Assembly (NCBI GenBank): GCA_019313725.1
Contig: JAFDAT010000045.1
Location: forward strand, 1-12,929
DNA: 12,929 nucleotides
Source of the DNA: Deltaproteobacteria bacterium
GTDB lineage: Bacteria > Desulfobacterota > Desulfobacteria > Desulfobacterales > B30-G6
Reading direction: 5' to 3'
Shown: positions 1-5,454 of the stretch, in pieces
How the letters are laid out: every line of letters starts with the position of its first letter
How positions within the stretch are numbered: position 1 is the first letter of the stretch
Notes under the pieces: generated by a model
Databases searched by the model: none
Told to the model about the DNA's origin: nothing
Seen by the model: only the letters and a program-made list of their open reading frames with translations
Program-made: the position numbers and the translations under genes

Positions 1-102
1 GGCCAGTGAACCCACTTCGCCCATACCGTCGAAATCATCTATAAAACCAACATTGCGGGGATTGATGAAATGGTCCTTTACTTTGTCTGTGTACTCCCAC
101 AT
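1..102 (-). CDS. NifU/IscU-like Fe-S cluster scaffold protein, N-terminal fragment
   Basis: Only the first 34 codons lie in the window; the gene runs off the left edge. The start is well fixed: an AGGAGG ribosome site (about 113-108 on the minus strand) lies 5 bases before the ATG at 102. The peptide begins MWEYTDKVKDHF, continues INPRNVG and has GEVGS near residues 28-32. This is the characteristic opening of NifU/IscU-type scaffold proteins, which assemble Fe-S clusters in the cytoplasm on conserved cysteines. The first of those cysteines would come just past the window edge, so no ligand residue is visible. Whether the full protein is a short IscU-like form or a longer NifU with C-terminal domains cannot be told. 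The family call rests on these 34 residues. A promoter-like sequence lies upstream at 146-174. Confidence 0.8.
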   Translation of the reverse strand, partial: MWEYTDKVKDHFINPRNVGFIDDFDGMGEVGSLA

Positions 103-145
103 ATGAACCTCCTGAATTTTGGTGCAGCCAGGGTTAGGATTTTTA

Positions 146-174
146 ATTTAAGTTTAAGAATATTTTCTTGACAA
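146..174 (-). promoter_or_regulatory. Candidate sigma-70 promoter for the NifU-like gene
   Basis: On the minus strand TTGTCA (174-169; 5 of 6 to the -35 consensus) is followed after exactly 17 bases by TTAAAT (151-146; 4 of 6 to the -10 consensus). It sits in an AT-rich stretch about 45 bases upstream of the start codon at 102, which would give a leader of about 35 bases. Position, spacing and AT richness support it. The weak -10 and the ease of finding such matches in AT-rich DNA limit confidence. Confidence 0.4.
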
Positions 175-243
175 CAGAATAATCACTTTTCACTCGAGTG
201 CAAGGCACCTGATGTTTAGGACTCGCTCAAAAATAACTTCACA

Positions 244-349
244 TTTTCAGCGCCCATCCATCCCGCTCAGCGGTGTGACGAAAATTCGATATATGCCAGA
301 TATTTCTGCATTTTCGTGTCTTGCTGACCGGGCGCCTGAACGCTGAAAA
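244..349. repeat. 106-base interrupted palindrome (foldback element)
   Basis: Successive complementary arms nest around one centre. TTTTCAGCG (244-252) pairs with CGCTGAAAA (341-349), 9 perfect pairs. CCCG-C-TCAG (262-270) pairs with CTGA-C-CGGG (324-332), 8 pairs with one C/C mismatch. ACGAAAAT (278-285) pairs with ATTTTCGT (310-317), 8 perfect pairs. ATAT (291-294) pairs with ATAT (300-303) around a GCCAG loop. Four collinear nested stems are unlikely by chance and look like a MITE/REP-type sequence or a structured RNA. No open frame or oligo-T tail explains it, and only one copy is visible here. Confidence 0.55.
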
Positions 350-451
350 CCTGCGAACTTATTTCTGCGCAAACCCTTACCTGAAAGGTTACGTCGAGTG
401 TTACCATGTAGCACATATATTGTTACGTGTTTATAATCTCTTAAACAGACG

Positions 452-526
452 CAATACAGGTGGTCCGTATTGTCTCATATTACCCGTGATACATTGTGTA
501 TCAAAAGAACGGTGTTGAGACACAAT
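452..526. repeat. Overlapping, mutually exclusive inverted repeats
   Basis: CAATAC (452-457) is complementary to GTATTG (467-472), while the overlapping TGTCTCA (471-477) is complementary to TGAGACA (516-522). Inside the second pair lies a perfect small hairpin, GATACA-TTG-TGTATC (488-502). The shared segment around 471 could pair either upstream or downstream, as in switch-like leader RNAs. No downstream gene on the plus strand is positioned to be controlled by it. It may equally be a decayed palindromic element. Confidence 0.35.
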
Positions 527-604
527 CTCGGATTCGATCTGGATAAATGCCAGCGGTTGATTTGAGGACGCCTGCAGATATATTTCCGATTTCAGAGGCA
601 TTGT

Positions 605-680
605 AAAAAACGTATCGGCCCTGATCATCAATGCGGTGATGCATGGATGTTCCATGGCATGCGCATTAATGATCAGGGCC
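605..680 (-). terminator. Large hairpin with T tract, likely terminator of the minus-strand rubrerythrin operon
   Basis: Arms at 617-634 and 663-680 are 18 bases each and match in 17 positions (outer sequence GGCCCTGATCAT). An inner stem CATGGA (642-647) pairs with TCCATG (651-656) around a TGT loop. Read on the minus strand, the hairpin starts about 54 bases after the stop codon at 734. It is followed by six bases and then six T (610-605). The long stem followed by a T tract fits an intrinsic terminator, though the stem is longer and the T tract more distant than usual. It could also be a palindromic repeat unit used as a terminator. Confidence 0.5.
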
Positions 681-733
681 ATTGAATGTGGCGCCGGCAT
701 CGGGTAAAGCGAGGTGAAACGCGGGTTGCCCGG

Positions 734-1213
734 TTACGCTTTTTTCAAGGCCAGCAGTTCTTTGCTCAGAAGTTTGATGTGCGCCATCTCCTCTTTAATA
801 ATCGCATCCACCCTCAGCGTGCCGAGTTCCTCCGGAACCAGGTCTTTCATACCCAGGTAGAATACAATCGAATCTTTTTCAGCGGTTATGGACGCTTTAA
901 GAATCTCTTCCATATTGCTGGTATCAATGGTTTTTTCGAAAAATACCCTGGTGTCGGCCAGCGCTTTCAAATAAAGAACAGCGTCACCGCTGGGGTCGAA
1001 CGTGGTGCTTGCCTTTTCCTGGGCTGACAGTTGAGCACGAATGCCTGCAAACGTTTTTTCGTGTTCGTCTTCCATGGCAGCGAGATCCTGCAGCAGTTTG
1101 ACCGCAGCCGCGTCTTCCACATTGCCGGCACACTCTCTATAAAATGCGGCCCCGTTTTTTTCAATCTGTTCGGCCATTTGAAGAATTTCATCGGCATTAA
1201 AATCGTAGTTCAT
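734..1213 (-). CDS. Rubrerythrin-like diiron protein (ferritin family)
   Basis: This 159-residue protein has the four-helix diiron pattern of the rubrerythrin/ferritin-like family. E18 lies in an E-x6-Y helix (E18 to Y25) and E48-D-E-H51 forms the first ExxH. E112 with Y119 repeats the E-x6-Y pattern, and E142-M-A-H145 is the second ExxH. All six expected iron ligands are present. The C-terminal rubredoxin domain of classical rubrerythrin is absent, so an external electron donor is needed if it works as a peroxidase. Such proteins typically reduce hydrogen peroxide in the anaerobe cytoplasm. The ATG at 1213 is preceded by a GAAAGG ribosome site. The gene lies 90 bases downstream of a zinc-ribbon gene on the same strand, probably in one transcript. 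The diiron fold is solid; the substrate is inferred. Confidence 0.85.
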   Translation of the reverse strand: MNYDFNADEILQMAEQIEKNGAAFYRECAGNVEDAAAVKLLQDLAAMEDEHEKTFAGIRAQLSAQEKASTTFDPSGDAVLYLKALADTRVFFEKTIDTSNMEEILKASITAEKDSIVFYLGMKDLVPEELGTLRVDAIIKEEMAHIKLLSKELLALKKA

Positions 1214-1303
1214 GGTTTAACCTTTCTTTTCTATGGTTATGAATTAATATGATCCTGAATACTTTAGGTTATCTATGAATAACCGTACCCGCATGAAAAT
1301 TTA

Positions 1304-1516
1304 TTATTCCTTGAGCTTGCACTCTGCATCCCATTCGGGGCAGGCCTCTTCCATGGATTTTTCAAACTTCAGCATGCATTCGCCGCACTCGAGTTCAACG
1401 TTGGGCATGTCGCCGTATTTTTCTTTGATTTCTTCAGGACTGAGGACCTGGGCGTAGCTGCAGCCGCATTGGGGGCAGGCAGATTTTATGTGATAGCGGT
1501 CTTTCTTTGCGGTCAT
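1304..1516 (-). CDS. Small zinc-ribbon/rubredoxin-like protein
   Basis: Seventy residues, beginning MTAKKDRYH. The open frame extends upstream, but the start at 1516 is chosen because AAGGAG lies 7 bases before that ATG. Two metal knuckles are visible, C14-P-Q-C17 (with C19) and C44-G-E-C47; C59 and C66 near the C terminus are extra cysteines. The two CxxC knuckles about 30 residues apart suggest one zinc or iron bound by four cysteines. I recognise no named family. It is the first gene after a strong sigma-54-like promoter and precedes a rubrerythrin-like protein that lacks a rubredoxin domain, so it might be an electron-transfer partner. A structural zinc-ribbon or regulatory role is equally possible. 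Confidence 0.7.
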   Translation of the reverse strand: MTAKKDRYHIKSACPQCGCSYAQVLSPEEIKEKYGDMPNVELECGECMLKFEKSMEEACPEWDAECKLKE

Positions 1517-1569
1517 GGCCTTTCTCCTTGTTGATAGGGTTTGAAACGCAATAAATAATAATTTAAAAA

Positions 1570-1585
1570 AGCAACAATCATACCA
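1570..1585 (-). promoter_or_regulatory. Sigma-54 (-24/-12) promoter for the zinc-ribbon/rubrerythrin operon
   Basis: On the minus strand the sequence TGGTATGATTGTTGCT runs from 1585 to 1570. It fits the sigma-54 pattern TGGYAYR-N4-TTGCW, with GG at 1584-1583 and GC at 1572-1571 separated by exactly 10 bases. Transcription would start near 1559, about 43 bases before the start codon at 1516. This is a close match to the class, and such promoters require an enhancer-binding activator. I could not identify a clear activator site in the short space between this and the divergent tpx gene. Confidence 0.6.
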
Positions 1586-1625
1586 CAATGGGTATGCAGT
1601 CATCGTTTAATCTTGATTTCCATGC

Positions 1626-1641
1626 TGGCACGTTTATTGTA
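1626..1641 (+). promoter_or_regulatory. Candidate imperfect sigma-54 promoter for tpx
   Basis: TGGCACGTTTATTGTA matches the -24 element perfectly (TGGCAC) and the -12 element except that the invariant GC is GT. Spacing GG-N10-GT is correct. It lies 59 bases upstream of the tpx ATG and back-to-back with the minus-strand sigma-54 candidate at 1570-1585, so a shared activator between them is conceivable. The altered -12 dinucleotide is a real weakness. Confidence 0.35.
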
Positions 1642-1699
1642 TCTGATAACATTGGTTTTATTAATAACGGCAAGCGAAGATACGTATCAAGGAGGCAAC

Positions 1700-2302
1700 A
1701 TGGCACAGGTAAAACTCAAAGGCAATCCCGTTCAAACGTCAGGCGAGCTCCCGGCAGTCGGTAGCATGGCTCCTGATTTTAAGCTTACCGGTACCGATCT
1801 TTCCGACGTGTCCCTGGCACAATTCAAGGGTAAGAAAGTGGTGTTGAACATATTCATGAGTTTGGACACAAGTACATGCGCTGCATCGGTGCGGCGGTTC
1901 AATACGGAGTTGGCCGGCCGTGAAGACACGGTGGTGCTTTGTATTTCGCGTGATCTGCCCTTTGCGCATGCCCGTTTCTGCGAGGTCGAAGGTATAAAAG
2001 ATGTGACCACGCTGTCGGAACTGCGTGACAGGTCGTTCGGGAAAGATTTCGGCATCGAGCTCAAAAGTGGGCCTGTCGCCGGTCTGTTGGCAAGATCGGT
2101 GATTATCCTCGATAAGGAGGGCAAGGTTACCTATACACAGCAGGTGGACGAATTGTCAGAAGAACCGGATTACAAAAATGCGCTGGCTGCACTTTCCGCG
2201 GATGATGGCGAGCCGCTACCGGTGTGCACGGCTTCTTTTTCCGCCGAGGACTCGAGGGGGGGCGGATCCGATGAACCGTGTGATGACGGCAGGTCCGGCT
2301 GA
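1700..2302 (+). CDS. tpx: Thiol peroxidase (Tpx, peroxiredoxin) with C-terminal extension
   Basis: Tpx reduces hydrogen and alkyl peroxides with electrons from thioredoxin. The protein starts MAQVKLKGNPV, closely matching the start of E. coli Tpx. It carries the peroxidatic site SLDTSTC with C60 (T57 in the conserved position) and the resolving cysteine C94 in RFCEVEG, the atypical 2-Cys arrangement of Tpx. The start at 1700 is fixed by AAGGAGG at 1689-1695; an in-frame hydrophobic stretch upstream lacks a ribosome site. The protein has 200 residues, while the family normally ends after about 165-170. The extra tail of about 30 residues is acidic, Gly/Ser rich and carries two more cysteines (C176, C194). 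It lies upstream of a fumarase gene (73-base gap) and a thioredoxin that could serve as reductant. Confidence 0.93.
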   Translation: MAQVKLKGNPVQTSGELPAVGSMAPDFKLTGTDLSDVSLAQFKGKKVVLNIFMSLDTSTCAASVRRFNTELAGREDTVVLCISRDLPFAHARFCEVEGIKDVTTLSELRDRSFGKDFGIELKSGPVAGLLARSVIILDKEGKVTYTQQVDELSEEPDYKNALAALSADDGEPLPVCTASFSAEDSRGGGSDEPCDDGRSG

Positions 2303-2375
2303 CCCGCAGATTTTCCGGGGAAGGCCAGGTTTTCGTTGATTACACCCCCATGGGGATATACAGGGGGCCGCTAAG

Positions 2376-3743
2376 ATGAAATATAGAGAAGATAAAGACT
2401 CGCTGGGCATTGTCGCGGTACCGGCGGAAGCCTATTATGGTGCCCAGACCGAAAGGGCCAGACAGAACACCATCGACAGCGGGTTGCGGCTGCCATCAGC
2501 CTTCATGCATACCCTGGCCCTGATCAAGTTGTTTGCTTCGCAGGTAAATGCCGATCTGAAATTACTGGACCCGGATGTTGCCGGGGCTATCGGCGTATCC
2601 GCCCGCGAAGTGATGGAAGGGCGCATGGATTCGCAATTTGTTGTCGATCTCTTCCAGACCGGTTCAGGCACATCCGCCAACATGAACATGAATGAAGTCA
2701 TTGCCTCGAGAGCCAATGAACTTCTGACCGGGAAGATCGGCGGCAAATCCCCGGTACACCCCAATGACCACGTCAACCTCGGTCAGTCCAGCAACGATGT
2801 CATCCCCACCGCGCTGCATATTTCGGTACTGGGCGCCATAGAGGGGGAACTGTTGCCCCGGCTTGAGCTTCTTAAGGGCGCCTTGACGGAAAAAGCATCG
2901 GTCTTCAAAAATATCCGTAAGATCGGCAGAACCCATCTTCAGGATGCGGTGCCCATGTCTCTCGGGAATGAATTCAGCGGCTATGCCCGCCAGGCCGAGC
3001 TCTCTATTTCACGGGTCCAGAATGCTTCCACGAACCTCAGGGAACTTGCCCTGGGCGGCACGGCCGTGGGCAGCGGGTTGAACACCCTGCCCGAATTCGC
3101 TCCGGCGGTTATTGCCAGAATCAACGATTACCTGAAGATGGATTTCGTGGAAGCTGAAAACCGTTTCGAAGCCCAGGGCGCAAGGGATGCCGCCGTGGAA
3201 ATGAGCGGAACGCTAAAGAGCGTCGCTGTCAGCCTGACAAAAATTGCCGATGACGTGCGCTGGCTTGCTTCCGGCCCGCGGTGTGGATTGGGGGAAATCA
3301 GGCTACCGAATCTTCAACCCGGCTCCTCCATCATGCCGGGAAAGGTAAACCCGATTATTCCGGAGGTGGTCATTCAAGCTGCGGCACAGGTTATCGGCAA
3401 TGACACCACCATTACCTTTGCCGGTCAGAAAGGGCAGTTTGAATTGAACACCATGCAGCCGTTGATTGCCTACAACCTGCTGCAATCCATTCAGATTCTG
3501 GGTGAAAGCGCGCGGGTTTTCGCCGAGAAGTGCATTCGTGGCATCGAGGCCGATGAGGCCAGGTGTGCGGGCAATCTGGAGAAAAGCCTGGCCATGGTTA
3601 CATATCTTGTTCCGCTGCTGGGTTATGACCGGGCGGCAGAATTGTCCAAGCGTGCGCATGAGACCGGCAAAACCGTACGCGAAGTCGTGATAGAGGAAGG
3701 CATCATAACGCCGGAAAAATTCGATGACCTAATTCAACGGTAA
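2376..3743 (+). CDS. fumC: Class II fumarate hydratase (fumarase C) or closely related aspartase
   Basis: This 455-residue cytoplasmic enzyme of the fumarase/aspartase superfamily would interconvert fumarate and malate. Active-site segments in order: QTGSGTSANMN (residues 94-104), QSSND (137-141), GRTHLQDAVP with T186-H187, and the signature GSSIMPGKVNP at 316-326 containing S318, K323 and N325. The THLQDA histidine and the GPRCG...GSSIMPGKVNP stretch favour fumarase; aspartases usually have TQLQDA. However, the residues after the signature (IIPEVV, then VIGND) resemble aspartases and actinobacterial-type fumarases rather than E. coli FumC, so aspartate ammonia-lyase is not excluded. A modest AGGGGG ribosome site lies 8 bases before the ATG. 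Length is normal. Confidence 0.85.
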   Translation: MKYREDKDSLGIVAVPAEAYYGAQTERARQNTIDSGLRLPSAFMHTLALIKLFASQVNADLKLLDPDVAGAIGVSAREVMEGRMDSQFVVDLFQTGSGTSANMNMNEVIASRANELLTGKIGGKSPVHPNDHVNLGQSSNDVIPTALHISVLGAIEGELLPRLELLKGALTEKASVFKNIRKIGRTHLQDAVPMSLGNEFSGYARQAELSISRVQNASTNLRELALGGTAVGSGLNTLPEFAPAVIARINDYLKMDFVEAENRFEAQGARDAAVEMSGTLKSVAVSLTKIADDVRWLASGPRCGLGEIRLPNLQPGSSIMPGKVNPIIPEVVIQAAAQVIGNDTTITFAGQKGQFELNTMQPLIAYNLLQSIQILGESARVFAEKCIRGIEADEARCAGNLEKSLAMVTYLVPLLGYDRAAELSKRAHETGKTVREVVIEEGIITPEKFDDLIQR

Positions 3744-3749
3744 ATTTTC

Positions 3750-3795
3750 AACCACAAAGAAAGAAAAACTTTGTGTCCTTTGTGCCTTTGTGGTT
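3750..3795. repeat. Intergenic palindrome with CTTTGTG triplication
   Basis: A perfect 10-base inverted repeat, AACCACAAAG (3750-3759) and CTTTGTGGTT (3786-3795), brackets a loop. CTTTGTG occurs three times as a direct repeat (3769-3775, 3778-3784, 3786-3792). It fills most of the gap between fumC and the thioredoxin gene and begins 7 bases after the fumC stop. It could act as a terminator or mRNA stabiliser. In my recollection, similar ACCACAAAG-type intergenic repeats recur in sulfate reducers and other bacteria; this was not searched. Confidence 0.6.
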
Positions 3796-3824
3796 CCGGT
3801 CTTTAATAGGAGATGATCAGATAG

Positions 3825-4274
3825 ATGAACCAGGAAAGTGTTATCATACAGTGTAAAAACTGCCGGACCAAAAACCGGGTGCCGAAACAGCGCATCAAAG
3901 ATGACCCGGTGTGCGGGAAGTGCCGTACGCCACTGCCTGAGATGACCTTCTACAGCAGTCCGGTGATGGTCTCCGACAGCACATTCCATCAGGATGTCCT
4001 GTCGTACCCCGGGCCTGTATTGCTGGACTGCTGGGCGCCGTGGTGCGGCCCGTGCAAAATGATGGGCCCCATTCTGGATCAGGTGGCCAGGGAGTACGCG
4101 GGGCGTGTCAAAGTCGCTAAAATCAATGTGGACCAGAACCCCATGATATCGTCGCGGTACAACATATTGAGCATTCCCACGCTGCTGTTTTTCAAAAATG
4201 GGCAGCTGGTCAATACCGTCCCGGGAGCAATTCAGAAACCCGAGATCGACCGGCTGATGGCGGGAATGGTGTAG
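3825..4274 (+). CDS. trxC: Thioredoxin 2 (TrxC-type, with N-terminal zinc finger)
   Basis: This 149-residue cytoplasmic protein disulfide reductase has the TrxC layout. An N-terminal zinc module has C10-K-N-C13 and C30-G-K-C33. A thioredoxin fold follows with active site W73-C-G-P-C77 and the cis-proline P118 in SIPT. The residue pattern before the active site is DCWAPWCGPC, with cysteine in place of the usual phenylalanine of DFWA, adding a cysteine near the redox centre. A ribosome site AGGAGA lies 11 bases upstream of the ATG, somewhat far. Lying downstream of tpx in the same direction, it is a plausible electron donor for the peroxidase, though the palindrome at 3750-3795 may separate the transcripts. 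Confidence 0.93.
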   Translation: MNQESVIIQCKNCRTKNRVPKQRIKDDPVCGKCRTPLPEMTFYSSPVMVSDSTFHQDVLSYPGPVLLDCWAPWCGPCKMMGPILDQVAREYAGRVKVAKINVDQNPMISSRYNILSIPTLLFFKNGQLVNTVPGAIQKPEIDRLMAGMV

Positions 4275-4282
4275 AGAAAGAA

Positions 4283-4402
4283 GGTATAAGGTGGAAGGTA
4301 AAAGGTGGAAGGTAAAAGGTTCAAGAGACTCCATGGGCAGGACGCCGAAAGCTAAAAAGACTCCTTCTACCTTCGGACTTCAATCTAAACCCCTGAAAGA
4401 GA
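4283..4402. repeat. Heptad-repeat foldback element, copy A
   Basis: Six consecutive 7-base units of the form GGTNNAA occupy 4283-4324 (GGTATAA, GGTGGAA, GGTAAAA, GGTGGAA, GGTAAAA, GGTTCAA). A core with CCATGGGCAGGACGCCGAAAGC follows. Next comes CCTTCTACCTTC, complementary to GAAGGTAAAAGG in the heptads with one mismatch. The element ends with ACTTCAATCTAAACC just before the ribosome site of the next gene. A second degenerate copy lies at 5316-5450, beyond that gene. The minus strand of the heptads reads as a spurious peptide rich in F, L, Y and P. Confidence 0.75.
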
Positions 4403-4409
4403 GGCGGTT

Positions 4410-5309
4410 ATGAAAATTTTCATTACCGGTGCAACGGGATTTGTGGGCACCTATCTGTCCGGCAGATATCTTGAAAAAGGGTGGCATGTCCAGGCAACCG
4501 GCACCTCACCTGAACACGCTCTATCCGGCCGTGAAAATTTTGAATACATATCTGTCGACACGACTGAAAAAGGGGAATGGCAGCTTGCCGTCAAGGACGC
4601 TGATGCTATTGTCAATCTGGCCGGTCGCAATATATTCAACTTCTGGACACAAGATTATAAATCCCGGATCTATGACAGTCGGATTCTGACCACCCGGAAC
4701 CTCGTGGATGCACTGGACCCCGGCCGAGATGTAACCCTGCTGAGTGCTTCGGCTGCGGGATATTATGGCAGCCGGGGGGATGATGTTTTAGCGGAATCAG
4801 CTAGCCCGGGAGATGATTTTCTGGCCAGGGTTTGCGTGGACTGGGAAGCGGAGGCGCTCAAAGCCGGGCAAAAAGGGGCTCGCGTGGCCCTGATGCGCTT
4901 TGGGGTGGTCATGGGCAAAGGCGGCGGCGCTCTTGCCAAGATGATGCCCGCTTTCAAATTTTTCATGGGCGGTCCGCTGGGCAGCGGGATGCACTGGTTT
5001 CCCTGGCTGCACCTGGACGATTTGACCGCGGCCACTATTTTTCTTCTGCAGAAAGAGAATGCGGACGGCGCTTTTAACTTCTGTGCTCCCAATGCGGTCC
5101 GGTACAGAGAATTTTCCAGAACCCTGGGACAGGTTCTCCATCGCCCGTCGTTTATGAAAACACCCGCTTTTTTGCTGAAACTCATTACCGGCGAAATGGG
5201 GGCCGCCATGCTGAGCAGCCAAAGGACCGATTCCGGCAAACTCAAGGAGGCGGGGTTCTCTTTCCGTTACCCGACATTGGACGGTGCTTTGAGGGAAATT
5301 ATTAGATAG
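4410..5309 (+). CDS. TIGR01777-family NAD(P)-dependent SDR epimerase (YfcH/SDR39U1-like)
   Basis: This 299-residue extended short-chain dehydrogenase/epimerase begins with the nucleotide-binding motif G7-A-T-G-F-V-G13 of a Rossmann fold. Family features follow: VNLAGRNIF near residue 70, SASAAGYYG around 113-121, and a C-terminal segment ending in YPTLDGALREII, the small DUF1731-type tail typical of TIGR01777 proteins such as E. coli YfcH. Substrate and pathway of this family are not established. The ribosome site GAGAGG lies 6 bases before the ATG. The gene is bracketed by two copies of the same intergenic foldback element and shows no functional tie to its neighbours. Family assignment is strong; function unknown. 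Confidence 0.9.
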   Translation: MKIFITGATGFVGTYLSGRYLEKGWHVQATGTSPEHALSGRENFEYISVDTTEKGEWQLAVKDADAIVNLAGRNIFNFWTQDYKSRIYDSRILTTRNLVDALDPGRDVTLLSASAAGYYGSRGDDVLAESASPGDDFLARVCVDWEAEALKAGQKGARVALMRFGVVMGKGGGALAKMMPAFKFFMGGPLGSGMHWFPWLHLDDLTAATIFLLQKENADGAFNFCAPNAVRYREFSRTLGQVLHRPSFMKTPAFLLKLITGEMGAAMLSSQRTDSGKLKEAGFSFRYPTLDGALREIIR

Positions 5310-5315
5310 GTATGA

Positions 5316-5450
5316 GGTACAAGGTCGGTATACGGTAGAAGGTATAGGGTAGAAGGTGGAAGGTAAAAGGTGAGAGACTGAAGGGGCTGTATGGGCCTAA
5401 CGCTGAAAGCCTCCTTTGACCTTCTGACTTCAACCTAAACCACTGAATGA
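5316..5450. repeat. Heptad-repeat foldback element, copy B
   Basis: Starting with GGTACAA at 5316, then six in-register heptads at 5334-5375 (GGTAGAA, GGTATAG, GGTAGAA, GGTGGAA, GGTAAAA, GGTGAGA). A core ATGGGCCTAACGCTGAAAGC corresponds to the core of copy A. CCTTTGACCTTC is complementary to GAAGGTAAAAGG with one mismatch, and the element ends with ACTTCAACCTAAACC. It ends only a few bases before the SagB-like start codon and probably supplies that gene's 5' leader. Copies A and B are in direct orientation around the SDR gene. Confidence 0.75.
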
Positions 5451-5454
5451 AAAC

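Larger units (their letters stand above)
103..733. other. Gene-poor intergenic region rich in imperfect palindromes
   Basis: These roughly 630 bases lie between the start of the NifU-like gene and the end of the rubrerythrin-like gene. I see no credible gene. The short open frames on both strands lack ribosome sites and recognisable protein character. Instead the stretch holds the NifU promoter candidate, a 106-base interrupted foldback (244-349), overlapping inverted repeats at 452-526 and a 64-base hairpin (617-680). The density of dyads suggests remnants of a small palindromic mobile element, a structured RNA, or both. No tRNA-like cloverleaf or rRNA segment was seen. Confidence 0.6.

Noticed and set aside
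321..518. Plus-strand 65-codon open frame in the gene-poor region
   Set aside because: It has no ribosome site or recognisable protein features and runs through the palindromic DNA.
431..700. Minus-strand 89-codon open frame
   Set aside because: It overlaps the 617-680 hairpin and has no ribosome site or family resemblance.
1613..1699. N-terminal hydrophobic extension of Tpx resembling a signal peptide
   Set aside because: The upstream start would be TTG or ATG without a ribosome site, and the stretch overlaps a promoter candidate. AAGGAGG and homology place the start at 1700.
4283..4324. Possible CRISPR array from the regular repeats
   Set aside because: The repeats are contiguous 7-base units without spacers, so this is a simple tandem repeat.
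3729..4334. Minus-strand 201-codon open frame opposite trxC
   Set aside because: It is the complement of trxC plus the heptad repeat, whose minus strand reads as F/L/Y/P-rich peptide. A similar artefact occurs at 5302-5532.
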